In this document: positions 1-7,105 of the stretch, in pieces
How positions within the stretch are numbered: the stretch's first letter is position 1
Layout: each line of letters starts with the position of its first letter
From: JBBITI01 sp037440885
GTDB lineage: Bacteria; Chloroflexota; Dehalococcoidia; Dehalococcoidales; UBA2162
NCBI GenBank assembly: GCA_037440885.1
Contig: JBBITI010000059.1
Coordinates: 1-16,110, forward strand
Direction: 5' to 3'
Length of the DNA: 16,110 nt
Position numbers and translations under genes: made by a program
Notes under the pieces: model-generated
Databases searched by the model: none
The model's input: the letters and a program-made list of their open reading frames with translations, nothing else
Told to the model about the DNA's origin: nothing

Positions 1-19
1 CGTTCTTATTCACGTCAGC

Positions 20-48
20 ATTATAACGAAATTTTCGTTAATTGTCAA
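20..48 (-). promoter_or_regulatory. Consensus sigma70-type promoter reading leftwards out of the window
   Basis: On the minus strand the -35 is TTGACA (43-48) and the -10 is TATAAT (20-25), with exactly 17 nt between them: a perfect match to the consensus. Transcription would start near position 13 and run out of the window, so the gene it serves is not visible. It is divergent from the homocysteine methyltransferase gene at 138. Confidence 0.8.
24..40. promoter_or_regulatory. 17-bp palindrome in the spacer of the leftward promoter (likely operator)
   Basis: The arms TAACGAAA (24-31) and TTTCGTTA (33-40) are perfectly inverted around a single T at 32. The palindrome fills almost the whole spacer and overlaps two bases of the -10 hexamer of the leftward promoter. 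This placement is typical of a repressor operator, because a bound dimer would block polymerase. The 17-bp spacer argues against a MerR-type activator, which normally uses a 19-20 bp spacer. The regulator is unknown; inference from position and symmetry only. Confidence 0.6.
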
Positions 49-75
49 GACGGCAAAAGCTGCAGCACCTGATTG

Positions 76-84
76 TGATAAAAT
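76..84 (+). promoter_or_regulatory. Possible extended -10 promoter for the homocysteine methyltransferase gene
   Basis: TGATAAAAT (76-84) fits an extended -10 (TG-N-TAAAAT). No good -35 lies 16-18 nt upstream; the best TTG-like block is at 42-47, too far away. If used, it would give a leader of about 45 nt before the ATG at 138, which has the ribosome binding site AAAGGG at 125-130. Moderate to weak support. Confidence 0.4.
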
Positions 85-137
85 AGATGGACACCCGATT
101 AATTTTTAAGGCACGCTTTTCCTGAAAGGGAAAAAAT

Positions 138-1013
138 ATGAAGTTGGCTGAATTTGTTACTACCGTGAAGCGCCCGGTACTGTTGGACGGGTCTATGGGT
201 ACGCAGTTAGCCAAAGCCGGCGTGGTGATGGGCGGTCAGGCTAATCTGAGTCATCCGGAGACGGTGACCGCTATCCACCGGAGTTATGCGGAGATCGGGG
301 TGGATCTGATAATTACCAACACGTTGACGATGAACCGTATATTTATTGAAAGTCATCATCTTGACATAGATACGAGGCAGGTCAATCTTGCCGGAGCAAG
401 GCTGGCGCGTTCCGTAATCCACGAGGGCCAGTTTGTGCTGGGCGATGTAAGTTCAACCGGAAAATTACTGCAACCGAACGGTCCGCTGGCAGAAGAGGAA
501 GCATATGCTGCCTACGCGGAACAGGCAACGATCCTGGCGGAGGGCGGGGTAGACGGTTTCATCATCGAAACGATGATCGATTTAAAAGAAGCGCTCTGTG
601 CCTTGCGTGCCTGCAAGACCACCGGACTACCGGTCATCGTTTCGATGGCTTTCGAGACGGTACGCAGGGGAGGGCGGACGGTGATGGGTAATTCCGCCCG
701 GGATTGCGCGATTACTTTGGCGGCAGAAGATCCATTGGCCCTGGGGGCGAACTGCGGGGGACTGACGCCGGCAGAAATGGCCGAGGTTGTAGCCGTGATG
801 AAGAGGGAGACAGCGATACCGATAATTGCCCAGCCCAATGCCGGGCGTCCCCGTTTTGTTGCCGGGAATACAGTATTTGACATGACGCCGCAAGATTTTG
901 CCGTGGGCGTACAAAAGTGCCGCGATGCTGGTGCCGGTCTTCTGGGGGGGTGCTGCGGGACTACGCCGGCCCATATACAGGCAGTGGCAGATAGTCTCCG
1001 GAAGAGCGGTTGA
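138..1013 (+). CDS. Homocysteine S-methyltransferase domain protein (stand-alone MetH N-terminal module)
   Basis: This 291-aa protein is a single homocysteine-binding TIM barrel. It would transfer a methyl group to the thiol of homocysteine to make methionine, in the cytoplasm. The N-terminal signature LLDGSMGTQL is at residues 15-24. The three zinc-binding cysteines of the family are present: C206 in GANCGG, and C272 and C273 in GGCCGTTP near the C-terminus. The length matches the first module of cobalamin-dependent MetH, but the pterin, cobalamin and activation modules are absent, so a separate methyl donor protein is needed. The ATG has a good AAAGGG site 7 nt upstream. argC follows after 58 nt. 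Alternatives are an S-methylmethionine-dependent enzyme (MmuM type) or the acceptor half of a different corrinoid methyltransferase; the sequence looks closer to MetH than to MmuM, but the true donor cannot be read from it. Confidence 0.88.
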   Translation: MKLAEFVTTVKRPVLLDGSMGTQLAKAGVVMGGQANLSHPETVTAIHRSYAEIGVDLIITNTLTMNRIFIESHHLDIDTRQVNLAGARLARSVIHEGQFVLGDVSSTGKLLQPNGPLAEEEAYAAYAEQATILAEGGVDGFIIETMIDLKEALCALRACKTTGLPVIVSMAFETVRRGGRTVMGNSARDCAITLAAEDPLALGANCGGLTPAEMAEVVAVMKRETAIPIIAQPNAGRPRFVAGNTVFDMTPQDFAVGVQKCRDAGAGLLGGCCGTTPAHIQAVADSLRKSG

Positions 1014-1071
1014 TCGGGATGATCATTATTTTGCCTTTGATGGATCAATTATCGTCTGTTGAGGGATAGAT

Positions 1072-2016
1072 ATGAAGAAAACGGTTTTCATCGACGGCCA
1101 GCACGGTACTACCGGTCTGAAGATCCGGGACCGTCTGATGATAAGAAATGACATTGAAGTACTGGAGATCCCGGAAGCGAAAAGAAAAGATCCGGAAGTC
1201 CGCAAACAATTGCTTAACGAAGCAGATATTGTCTTTCTCTGTCTGCCGGACGATGCTGCCCGGGAATCGGTCAGCTTGATACACAGTAAGAAGGTTTGTA
1301 TCATCGACGGCTCAACCGCGCACCGGGTAACGCCGGGCTGGGTATATGGCTTACCGGAGCTTAACAAAGAGCAGCGGAGCGCGATCAGAAATTCCAGGCA
1401 GATCGCGGTGCCCGGGTGCCATGCGACCGGGTTCGTTTCGATGCTCTATCCCCTGGTTGCTCTCGGGATCGTGGGGGCTGACTACCCGGTAACCTGTAAC
1501 TGCGTGGCCGGTTATAGCGGCGGCGGCAAGTCGATGATTGCCGAGTACGAAACACCGGGTACCCCCGAATTTATCAAAAACCCCCGGCCTTACTCGCTGG
1601 CGTTGAACCACAAACATATCCCGGAGATGACCCGGATAACCGGTCTGGCATATCCGCCGCTGTTCGCCCCGACCGTGGTAAACGTTTACAAAGGGGAGAT
1701 TATCTCGATTCCCCTCATCGTACGTCACTTGAAAAAGCAGGCCGGCGCCGTCGAGATCAAGGAAACCCTGGCTGAATATTATGGCGGAGAGCGGTTTATT
1801 AAAGTGATGCCGTTCCCGGCGGATGCGTATTTGAAAAACGGTTTTCTGACCTTTACCGATTGCAACGATACCAATAACCTGGAGATATTTGTCTTCGGGA
1901 ATAACGAACGCGTCCTGCTGTGCGCCCGATTCGATAATTTGGGTAAGGGGGCTTCGGGAGCGGCGGTGCAGAACATGAATATCGTCCTGGGCGTGGATGA
2001 AGCTACCGGTTTATAG
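1072..2016 (+). CDS. argC: N-acetyl-gamma-glutamyl-phosphate reductase, type 2
   Basis: ArgC catalyses the third step of arginine synthesis: NADPH-dependent reduction of N-acetylglutamyl phosphate to the semialdehyde. The 314-aa length and the N-terminus FIDGQHGTTGLKIRDRL mark the shorter type 2 ArgC rather than the roughly 345-aa type 1. The nucleophilic cysteine is C116 in VPGCHATG. FLCLPDDAA (residues 55-63) and IIDGSTAHR (78-86) are the usual dinucleotide-binding and active-site loops, and NHKHIPEM lies in the dimerisation domain. The ATG has a GAGGG site 7 nt upstream. No other arginine gene is adjacent; the neighbour upstream is the homocysteine methyltransferase, with which it is probably cotranscribed. 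Its stop lies only 3 nt from the stop of the convergent Fe-S protein gene, leaving no room for a terminator between them. Confidence 0.93.
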   Translation: MKKTVFIDGQHGTTGLKIRDRLMIRNDIEVLEIPEAKRKDPEVRKQLLNEADIVFLCLPDDAARESVSLIHSKKVCIIDGSTAHRVTPGWVYGLPELNKEQRSAIRNSRQIAVPGCHATGFVSMLYPLVALGIVGADYPVTCNCVAGYSGGGKSMIAEYETPGTPEFIKNPRPYSLALNHKHIPEMTRITGLAYPPLFAPTVVNVYKGEIISIPLIVRHLKKQAGAVEIKETLAEYYGGERFIKVMPFPADAYLKNGFLTFTDCNDTNNLEIFVFGNNERVLLCARFDNLGKGASGAAVQNMNIVLGVDEATGL

Positions 2017-2019
2017 CGT

Positions 2020-2928
2020 TCACTGTGCCGGTTGGAGTCCGGCGGGAATACCGGCTTCACAGGGCACCCCGGTCTGACACAAACCACAGGCGACGTATCT
2101 GCCGATGTAGCCTGCTTCCCGGCCGAGATCATGAAGGATCATTTTCTGCTTGGTATTCAAGAAATCAAAGCACTTTTGTTTGTCGTGACCGGCTTCGGTA
2201 ATCGCTCCGGCGGGGCAGCGTTTGATGCAATGTCCGCAAGGCAAGCCCCGGTAGAATAAGCAATTTGCCCGGAAATCCGGGTATTTGAGGGGCGATGCAG
2301 GGATCTCGGCATTGGTGACCACGCTTCCGGCGCGCATGGCGATGCCCTTCGGCGTAATAAAGCCTTCACTCAATCCGAAGGTGCCCAGTCCTGCGGCGTA
2401 GGCGATGTGCCTTTGGGACCAGTTGGAGCCGACGGTGAAACTCTGCACTTTATAAAACTCGGACAACTCGGGGGCGATAGCGGCAAACCCAAGCTTTTCA
2501 AGTTCGGCGACAAGGTGTCTGGAAAGCTCGTTGATAAAGTCCTGACCGTGCCAGCGGGTATGGTTCCAGCGCAACGAGGCGACCAGGGTTTCCTGGCGCA
2601 GGCTGGCGCGGGTCTGCTCGGTGGCCGGCATCACGAATGAGATAACGGATACTTTAACCGGGTTGGCGGTGATGCCTTTACGGCGCAAATGGCTTTCCAT
2701 GATTTCCCGGGGGGTGAGGTGAAAGCTGCCGACGATATGCTTATATGCGGAAAACAAAGGCGCATCGCCATCGGCGAACCCTACAATCGGTTCGTCAAAT
2801 ATCGGTGCGCCGTCGATGTCTTTCAGGCGATTGGCCGGGCTATCCGCAGTGTATTGTTTGACAAGTTTTTCGATTGCGGGAGCAAGGCCGGCCGCGGCTG
2901 GCCTTGCTCCGAATCCGCCATTTCCCAT
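2020..2928 (-). CDS. Double [4Fe-4S] protein of the epoxyqueuosine reductase (QueG)/reductive dehalogenase-like group
   Basis: This 302-aa cytoplasmic protein has eight C-terminal cysteines suited to two [4Fe-4S] clusters: C223, C231, C234 and C238 (CGHCIKRCPAGAI), C253 (KCFDFL), and C281, C284 and C290 (CGLCQTGVPC). The order CxxCxxxCP, then a lone C, then CxxC resembles QueG and reductive dehalogenases, whose core can bind cobalamin. The middle region (IAYAAGLGTFGLSEGFITPKGIAMRAGSVVTN, residues about 175-206) is also typical of that group. It lacks a TAT signal. The usual first cysteine of CxxCxxCxxxCP is replaced by spacing from C223, so true QueG function is doubtful; automated labels would probably say epoxyqueuosine reductase. 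It starts 23 nt after the stop of the molybdopterin oxidoreductase gene, with GGAAAG upstream of the ATG, so the two are one operon. Substrate unknown. Confidence 0.8.
   Translation of the reverse strand: MGNGGFGARPAAAGLAPAIEKLVKQYTADSPANRLKDIDGAPIFDEPIVGFADGDAPLFSAYKHIVGSFHLTPREIMESHLRRKGITANPVKVSVISFVMPATEQTRASLRQETLVASLRWNHTRWHGQDFINELSRHLVAELEKLGFAAIAPELSEFYKVQSFTVGSNWSQRHIAYAAGLGTFGLSEGFITPKGIAMRAGSVVTNAEIPASPLKYPDFRANCLFYRGLPCGHCIKRCPAGAITEAGHDKQKCFDFLNTKQKMILHDLGREAGYIGRYVACGLCQTGVPCEAGIPAGLQPAQ
2879..2910. repeat. Strong inverted repeat inside the 5' coding part of the Fe-S protein gene
   Basis: The 11-nt arms GGAGCAAGGCC (2879-2889) and GGCCTTGCTCC (2900-2910) are perfect inverted copies around a GC-only 10-nt centre, which can add two more G-C pairs after one mismatch. 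In the mRNA (minus strand) the hairpin begins about 16 nt after the ATG at 2928 and encodes residues 7-17, an Ala/Pro/Gly-rich stretch before the conserved domain. There is no T run, so it is not a simple intrinsic terminator. Confidence 0.75.
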
Positions 2929-2951
2929 GGTCTGCTTTCCTCAGGTCAGGT

Positions 2952-5024
2952 TCATTTGCGGGATGCCATTGCCGCCACTTTTATGCGGCAAAGCAGCGAT
3001 TTCATCTCAGTATAGCCGGTGACCGGGTCACGCGGTTCGAGCTGGGTGAGCATATTGGAGTTAGCTTCTGCCCAACCATGCGGAATGCTGACAATGCCCT
3101 CGTGCAGGTCGCCGGTGGTGCTGACTTTCATCGAGATGTGGCCTTTAACGGTTTCAATCTCAATCAGATCTCTGTCTTTGACACCGTATTTAGCGGCAGT
3201 GACCGGATTAATCTCGGCTATCGGCTCAACAGCCTGATCACGCAGGAGCGGGATATTACGGAACTGCGTATGGGTGTACTGGGGCAGGCGGGCACCGGTG
3301 GTTAATATCAGCGGGAACTTTTCCGCCAGCTCCGGCGTCCGGACGTGACTCTGGCTGGGTTCGACGTGATGGGGGATCGGATCGTAGCCGGCATCAGCCA
3401 GTGTCTGAGAGTAGATTTCAATCTTGCCGGAAGGCGTCCGGTAACCGCCTTGAGCGTATTTCTTCTCAGTATAATACATGCCTTCGGGGTGTTCTTTATC
3501 CAGTTGATCCCGGGTTAACCCGCTGGGCTTGAGGAAGAAATCGATCACTTCTTCCTCGGTGTTCCAGGGGAAATATTCCTGGTAACCCATGCGCCGGCCC
3601 AGTTCGGTCCAGATCTTCCAGTCCGGCCAGCTCTCGCCGACAGGTTCAATGACTTTTTTCCGCAGCAAAGCATAAGGAATACAGGTATTGACTCCGTACA
3701 CGTATCCCACGCCGCCCTTTTCCAGGTGCGTGCAAGCAGGCAGTACGATATCAGCCAGTTTCGCGGTCTCGGTCATGAAAAGATCGATTACTACCATGAA
3801 GTCCAGCTTGCGCATCGCCTGCTGGATGCGCACCGCGTCCGGCAGGGTCAAAGCTGGATTACCGCCTTGGGAGATGAGCGCTTTCAGGAAATAGGGTTTA
3901 CCGTCTAATACGGCATCGGCAAATAACATCTGCTGACCGTAAGGCGATACCCGGCCCCAGAATCGGCGGAAAAGCGGATGCGATTCGGCGCCCACCGGTT
4001 CGCCGACTTCCGGTACCCGGAGGTCGCCAAGGCGAATGAACGGGATGGTGGTCCAACCTCCTGCAACATCGACATTTCCGGTTACGATTTGCAATAAGGA
4101 AAGTACCCGGTTGGTCTGGAAACCGTTGATATGCTGGTCGATGGAGCATGTCCCGGGGTTAATGCAAGCCGGTTTTATGGTGGCAAAAAGGCGGGCGATC
4201 TTACGAATATCGTCGGCTGGTATCCAGGTGATGGCCGATACTTTTTCCGGGGTGTACTGTTTCACATGTTCGACCAGTTTGTCATAACCCATGGTAAAAG
4301 TGTCAATGAATTTCTGGTCTTGCAGGCCTTCAGTGATGATAACATGCAACATCCCGAGGGCGAGCGCGGTATCGGTGCCGGGGCGGATTGGAATATGAAT
4401 CCCCTTCTGGGCAATCGAGGTTCTCTTGGGATCGATGACGATTAGATGGGTGAGAGTTCCTTTTTCCATTGCTTTGTAAATCTTGTTGGCAATGGTCATG
4501 CGGGAATTGTCCATGTTCTGGCCCCAGACGATCAAACACTGCGCGTTCCAGGGTTCTTCAATAGGATAAGTGCCGAAGGTCATCTGGCGGGCCATGATAC
4601 GCGAGCGGAAGCAGTTGCCCTCTACTGACAAAAGGTTGGGGGTGCCGTAGACACCGCGGAATCGCTGGGCGAAACCGGCCAGTTCGATATTTTCGGTGCC
4701 GATGGACCCGCTGTAAACGGCGAGGGCCTGGGCACCGTATTTCTCTTTGATGACTTTCAGCTTGGCGGCGATGGTATCCAGGGCTTCATCCCAGGAAATG
4801 CGCTGCCATCCGCCGTCTGCCTTCTTTTTCAGAGGATATTGCAGGCGTTCCGGAGAATAGACATAATCAACCAGGGCTTCGCCCCTGGGACAGATATAAC
4901 CTTCGCTGACACCGTGTTCCGGCATGCCTTCGACTTTGATCAGTTTACCGTCTTCCACCGTTGCATTTATGCCGCAACTGTTGATGCATAGAATACAGTC
5001 GGTTTTTATTATCTTGCGTGACAT
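2952..5024 (-). CDS. Molybdopterin oxidoreductase, DMSO reductase superfamily (cytoplasmic, substrate unknown)
   Basis: This 690-aa Mo- or W-bis-MGD enzyme opens with a [4Fe-4S] motif, C10-x2-C13-x3-C17-x27-C45 followed by PRG. RISWDEALDTIAAKL (75-89) is the classic superfamily segment. C138 in EGNCFRSR sits where the metal-ligating Cys/Sec/Ser is found. IDPKRT, RPGTDTALALGM and TPSGKIEIYS are further hallmarks, the last opening the C-terminal molydopterin-dinucleotide binding domain. There is no twin-arginine signal, so it is cytoplasmic. By architecture it falls with the short catalytic subunits near acetylene hydratase and polysulfide/thiosulfate reductases, but it has I14 where acetylene hydratase carries its catalytic Asp after the second cysteine, so that activity is not supported. 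No membrane anchor or ferredoxin-type beta subunit is present; the Fe-S protein next in the operon may be its partner. GGGAGGA lies just upstream of the ATG. Confidence 0.9.
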   Translation of the reverse strand: MSRKIIKTDCILCINSCGINATVEDGKLIKVEGMPEHGVSEGYICPRGEALVDYVYSPERLQYPLKKKADGGWQRISWDEALDTIAAKLKVIKEKYGAQALAVYSGSIGTENIELAGFAQRFRGVYGTPNLLSVEGNCFRSRIMARQMTFGTYPIEEPWNAQCLIVWGQNMDNSRMTIANKIYKAMEKGTLTHLIVIDPKRTSIAQKGIHIPIRPGTDTALALGMLHVIITEGLQDQKFIDTFTMGYDKLVEHVKQYTPEKVSAITWIPADDIRKIARLFATIKPACINPGTCSIDQHINGFQTNRVLSLLQIVTGNVDVAGGWTTIPFIRLGDLRVPEVGEPVGAESHPLFRRFWGRVSPYGQQMLFADAVLDGKPYFLKALISQGGNPALTLPDAVRIQQAMRKLDFMVVIDLFMTETAKLADIVLPACTHLEKGGVGYVYGVNTCIPYALLRKKVIEPVGESWPDWKIWTELGRRMGYQEYFPWNTEEEVIDFFLKPSGLTRDQLDKEHPEGMYYTEKKYAQGGYRTPSGKIEIYSQTLADAGYDPIPHHVEPSQSHVRTPELAEKFPLILTTGARLPQYTHTQFRNIPLLRDQAVEPIAEINPVTAAKYGVKDRDLIEIETVKGHISMKVSTTGDLHEGIVSIPHGWAEANSNMLTQLEPRDPVTGYTEMKSLLCRIKVAAMASRK

Positions 5025-5051
5025 AGATTATCCTCCCTTTACTACAGATCT

Positions 5052-5067
5052 ACCGGACAGAATACAA
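5052..5067. repeat. Copy 1 of a direct repeat shared by both divergent promoters
   Basis: ACCGGACAGAATACAA (5052-5067) recurs at 5206-5220 as ACCGGACAGATACAA, differing only by one A. This copy covers the predicted start point (about 5066) of the leftward promoter. It could be a binding site for a shared regulator. Confidence 0.55.
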
Positions 5068-5072
5068 ACAAC

Positions 5073-5102
5073 AGTATAGCCAAGATTCTGGTGAAGCGTC
5101 AA
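5073..5102 (-). promoter_or_regulatory. Sigma70-type promoter for the molybdopterin oxidoreductase operon
   Basis: On the minus strand the -35 is TTGACG (5097-5102) and the -10 is TATACT (5073-5078), with an 18-nt spacer. The predicted start, near 5066, leaves a leader of about 42 nt that carries the ribosome binding site at 5031-5037. Matches are 5 of 6 at both hexamers. Confidence 0.7.
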
Positions 5103-5120
5103 GCTAAATTCAAAACGTAG

Positions 5121-5136
5121 ATTAACAAATGTTAAT
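5121..5136. promoter_or_regulatory. Inverted repeat between the divergent promoters (possible operator)
   Basis: ATTAACA (5121-5127) and TGTTAAT (5130-5136) form a perfect 7-bp inverted repeat with a 2-bp centre. It lies 18 bp upstream of the leftward -35 and 55 bp upstream of the rightward -35, in the A+T-rich middle of the 218-bp intergenic region. That place suits an activator or a repressor acting on either promoter. The A+T-rich sequence makes chance occurrence possible. Confidence 0.4.
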
Positions 5137-5191
5137 AAAATTATGGTACCGCTTCCCTTCTTAAAAGCTGATTATTTGTACGGGAATAGCC

Positions 5192-5221
5192 TTGACAGTT
5201 GTTGGACCGGACAGATACAAT
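5192..5221 (+). promoter_or_regulatory. Strong sigma70-type promoter for the RACo-methyltransferase operon
   Basis: A perfect -35 TTGACA (5192-5197) is followed after 18 nt by the -10 TACAAT (5216-5221), 5 of 6 to consensus. The start point would be near 5228, giving a leader of 15 nt to the TTG at 5243 or 30 nt to the GTG at 5258. Confidence 0.8.
5206..5220. repeat. Copy 2 of the promoter direct repeat
   Basis: ACCGGACAGATACAA (5206-5220) overlaps the end of the spacer and five of the six -10 bases of the rightward promoter. It differs from the copy at 5052-5067 by a single missing A. Confidence 0.55.
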
Positions 5222-5242
5222 GCTTTTTAGTAGTATAAAAGG

Positions 5243-7105
5243 TTGTTCACCAGAACAGTGTCCGAGATTAACATCGAATTTCAGCCGATGGGGCGGCGAG
5301 GCCAGTTTCCTCAAGGCCAATCTCTACTGGAATACGCCCGGAGGCTGGGAATTGGCATCAGCAGTGTCTGTGGCGGTAAAGGTGTTTGCGGCAAATGTAA
5401 AATCCAGGTCTTAAATCACAGGGTCGCCGCGCCGCGTGACCTCGATAACCGGACTTTTTCCCTGGCATTTTTGGCATCTGGATGGCGGTTGGCCTGCCAG
5501 TATTTCCCTGAAGAGGATTGCACGGTTCATGTTCCGGTCGAATCCATGACCACACCGCAGCGGACACAACTCGAAGGCATCGATATCCCGGTCCGGCCGG
5601 TTCCTCTTGTCAAAGGTTACCAGGTAAAACTGGATCCGCCTTCATTATCCGACACGCTGGGTGATGTGGACCGCCTTATTGAAACACTGACAGACCAGCA
5701 TGTCCCCGCCAGGTCGGTTGATATTGGAGCGCTGAAGTCGATACCGGGGCCGGTGAGGAGTTGGGGCTGGCAGTTTGAGGCGTTTGTGCGTCATGGTGAA
5801 GTGGTTGCTGTCGGTCCGCCTGCAGGCCGTCATCTCGGGATGGCGGTTGACTTGGGCTCCACAAAACTGGCGGCGTATCTCATCGATCTGCGTGACGGAA
5901 GGACCCTGGCTGCGAAAGGCTTGATGAATCCCCAGATAAGTTATGGGGAAGATATTATCGCACGCTGTAACATGGCAGCGGCTTCGCCTGAAGGGGCGGC
6001 GAAGCTGCAAAAGTTGGCCGCAGGGGCGATAAACGAGCTTGCGGGAATGATGACCGGTTCGATCGGAGCTACTACGGAGAATATTCACGATGCGGTGGTG
6101 GTCGGTAATACAGCCATGCATCATCTTTATCTTGGACTGCCGGTCAGGCAACTGGTGACGGCGCCGTTCATCCCGGCAATCAGCCGGGATCTGGCCGTAA
6201 AAGCACGCGATATCGGAGTTGGTCTCGCTTCCGGAGCCTATGTTCATACTCTGCCGAATATCGCCGGTTTCGTCGGTGCCGATCACGTCGCAATGCTGCT
6301 GGCGATCGGAGTAAGCCGGCTCAAGGGGACTGTAATTGCCCTGGATATCGGCACCAACACCGAAATTTCCCTCGTCCATAACGGCGAGATCTTCAGCGTG
6401 TCCTGTGCTTCCGGACCTGCTTTTGAGGGAGGGCATATCAGGGATGGGATGCGGGCGGGAACCGGCGCTATCGAGAGGGTGAAGATTGCCGGTGCTGATG
6501 TCAAATACGAAACGATCGATAATACGCCTCCGGTCGGCATCTGTGGTTCCGGGATCATCGATACCGTTGCCCAGTTGTACGTCGCCGGTATCATCGACAG
6601 CAGCGGGCGGATAACCGCAGTTAATTCGCGGGTCCGGGATGTCGAAGGCCGGAAAGCATTTATACTGGTACCGGCAGACGAAACCAATGGCCACTCCGAT
6701 ATAGTTTTCACCCAGCATGACATTCGGGAACTCCAACTGGGAAAGGCTGCGATACGAGCGGGTATTGCTACCCTGTTAGCTGTCAACGGAATACCTGAGA
6801 GCCGGATAGACGAGATCATCATTGCGGGCGCCTTTGGCAGTTATATCGATGTCGCGAGCGCGGTCGATCTGGGGATGCTGCCCCCGATACCGTTAGAAAG
6901 GTTCCGGCAGGTTGGCAATGCCGCCGGGATGGGAGCAAAGAGAGCGCTTCTCTCTGCAGCACAGCGTAGCGAAGCACGTAACATTGCCCGTCACGCGCAA
7001 TATATTGAATTAGCGGGGAATACAAGCTTCAACGAAGCTTTTATCAGTGCCATGCAGTTAGGACGTTATTATCTGCAAAACGGGAAGAGGAAGGAGATTG
7101 ATTAA
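5243..7105 (+). CDS. Corrinoid reductive-activation protein (RACo/RamA-like, 2Fe-2S ferredoxin plus ASKHA ATPase, DUF4445)
   Basis: Proteins of this family use ATP to drive one-electron reduction of inactive Co(II) corrinoid back to Co(I) on methyltransferase systems. The N-terminal plant-type [2Fe-2S] domain carries C43-x5-C49-x2-C52-x32-C85. A linker domain of about 100 residues follows. The ASKHA fold begins near residue 199 with GMAVDLGSTK; ALDIGTNTEIS (D368) and GAFGSYIDVASAVDLGMLP (about 529-547) are its further nucleotide-binding motifs. The 620-aa length is normal for the family. Start choice is open: TTG at 5243 is the first possible start after in-frame stops at 5228 and 5231, with AAAAGG directly against it; GTG at 5258 has that site 15 nt upstream and gives an N-terminus (VSEINIEFQP) closer to the family. 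The stop overlaps the ATG of the methyltransferase by one base (TAATG), so the two are translationally coupled. Confidence 0.9.
   Translation: MFTRTVSEINIEFQPMGRRGQFPQGQSLLEYARRLGIGISSVCGGKGVCGKCKIQVLNHRVAAPRDLDNRTFSLAFLASGWRLACQYFPEEDCTVHVPVESMTTPQRTQLEGIDIPVRPVPLVKGYQVKLDPPSLSDTLGDVDRLIETLTDQHVPARSVDIGALKSIPGPVRSWGWQFEAFVRHGEVVAVGPPAGRHLGMAVDLGSTKLAAYLIDLRDGRTLAAKGLMNPQISYGEDIIARCNMAAASPEGAAKLQKLAAGAINELAGMMTGSIGATTENIHDAVVVGNTAMHHLYLGLPVRQLVTAPFIPAISRDLAVKARDIGVGLASGAYVHTLPNIAGFVGADHVAMLLAIGVSRLKGTVIALDIGTNTEISLVHNGEIFSVSCASGPAFEGGHIRDGMRAGTGAIERVKIAGADVKYETIDNTPPVGICGSGIIDTVAQLYVAGIIDSSGRITAVNSRVRDVEGRKAFILVPADETNGHSDIVFTQHDIRELQLGKAAIRAGIATLLAVNGIPESRIDEIIIAGAFGSYIDVASAVDLGMLPPIPLERFRQVGNAAGMGAKRALLSAAQRSEARNIARHAQYIELAGNTSFNEAFISAMQLGRYYLQNGKRKEID

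Noticed and set aside
1..72. Tail of an upstream + strand gene (frame 1 is open to a TGA at 70-72)
   Set aside because: The stretch holds a perfect leftward promoter and palindrome, which marks it as intergenic; the short translation shows no recognisable feature.
512..1048. 178-aa minus-strand open frame opposite the homocysteine methyltransferase
   Set aside because: Antisense shadow of a conserved gene; no motif and no suitable ribosome binding site.
2017..2060. Terminator after argC formed by GCCGG/CCGGC repeats
   Set aside because: The short stem lies inside the end of the convergent gene and has no T run.
2952..5024. Acetylene hydratase
   Set aside because: Overall layout is similar, but the residue after the second Fe-S cysteine is Ile, not the catalytic Asp, and there is no supporting context.
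5645..6736. 363-aa open frame on the minus strand opposite the corrinoid activator gene
   Set aside because: It lies wholly antisense to a well-supported gene with clear motifs, and its translation shows no recognisable domain and low-complexity His/Arg/Pro-rich composition.
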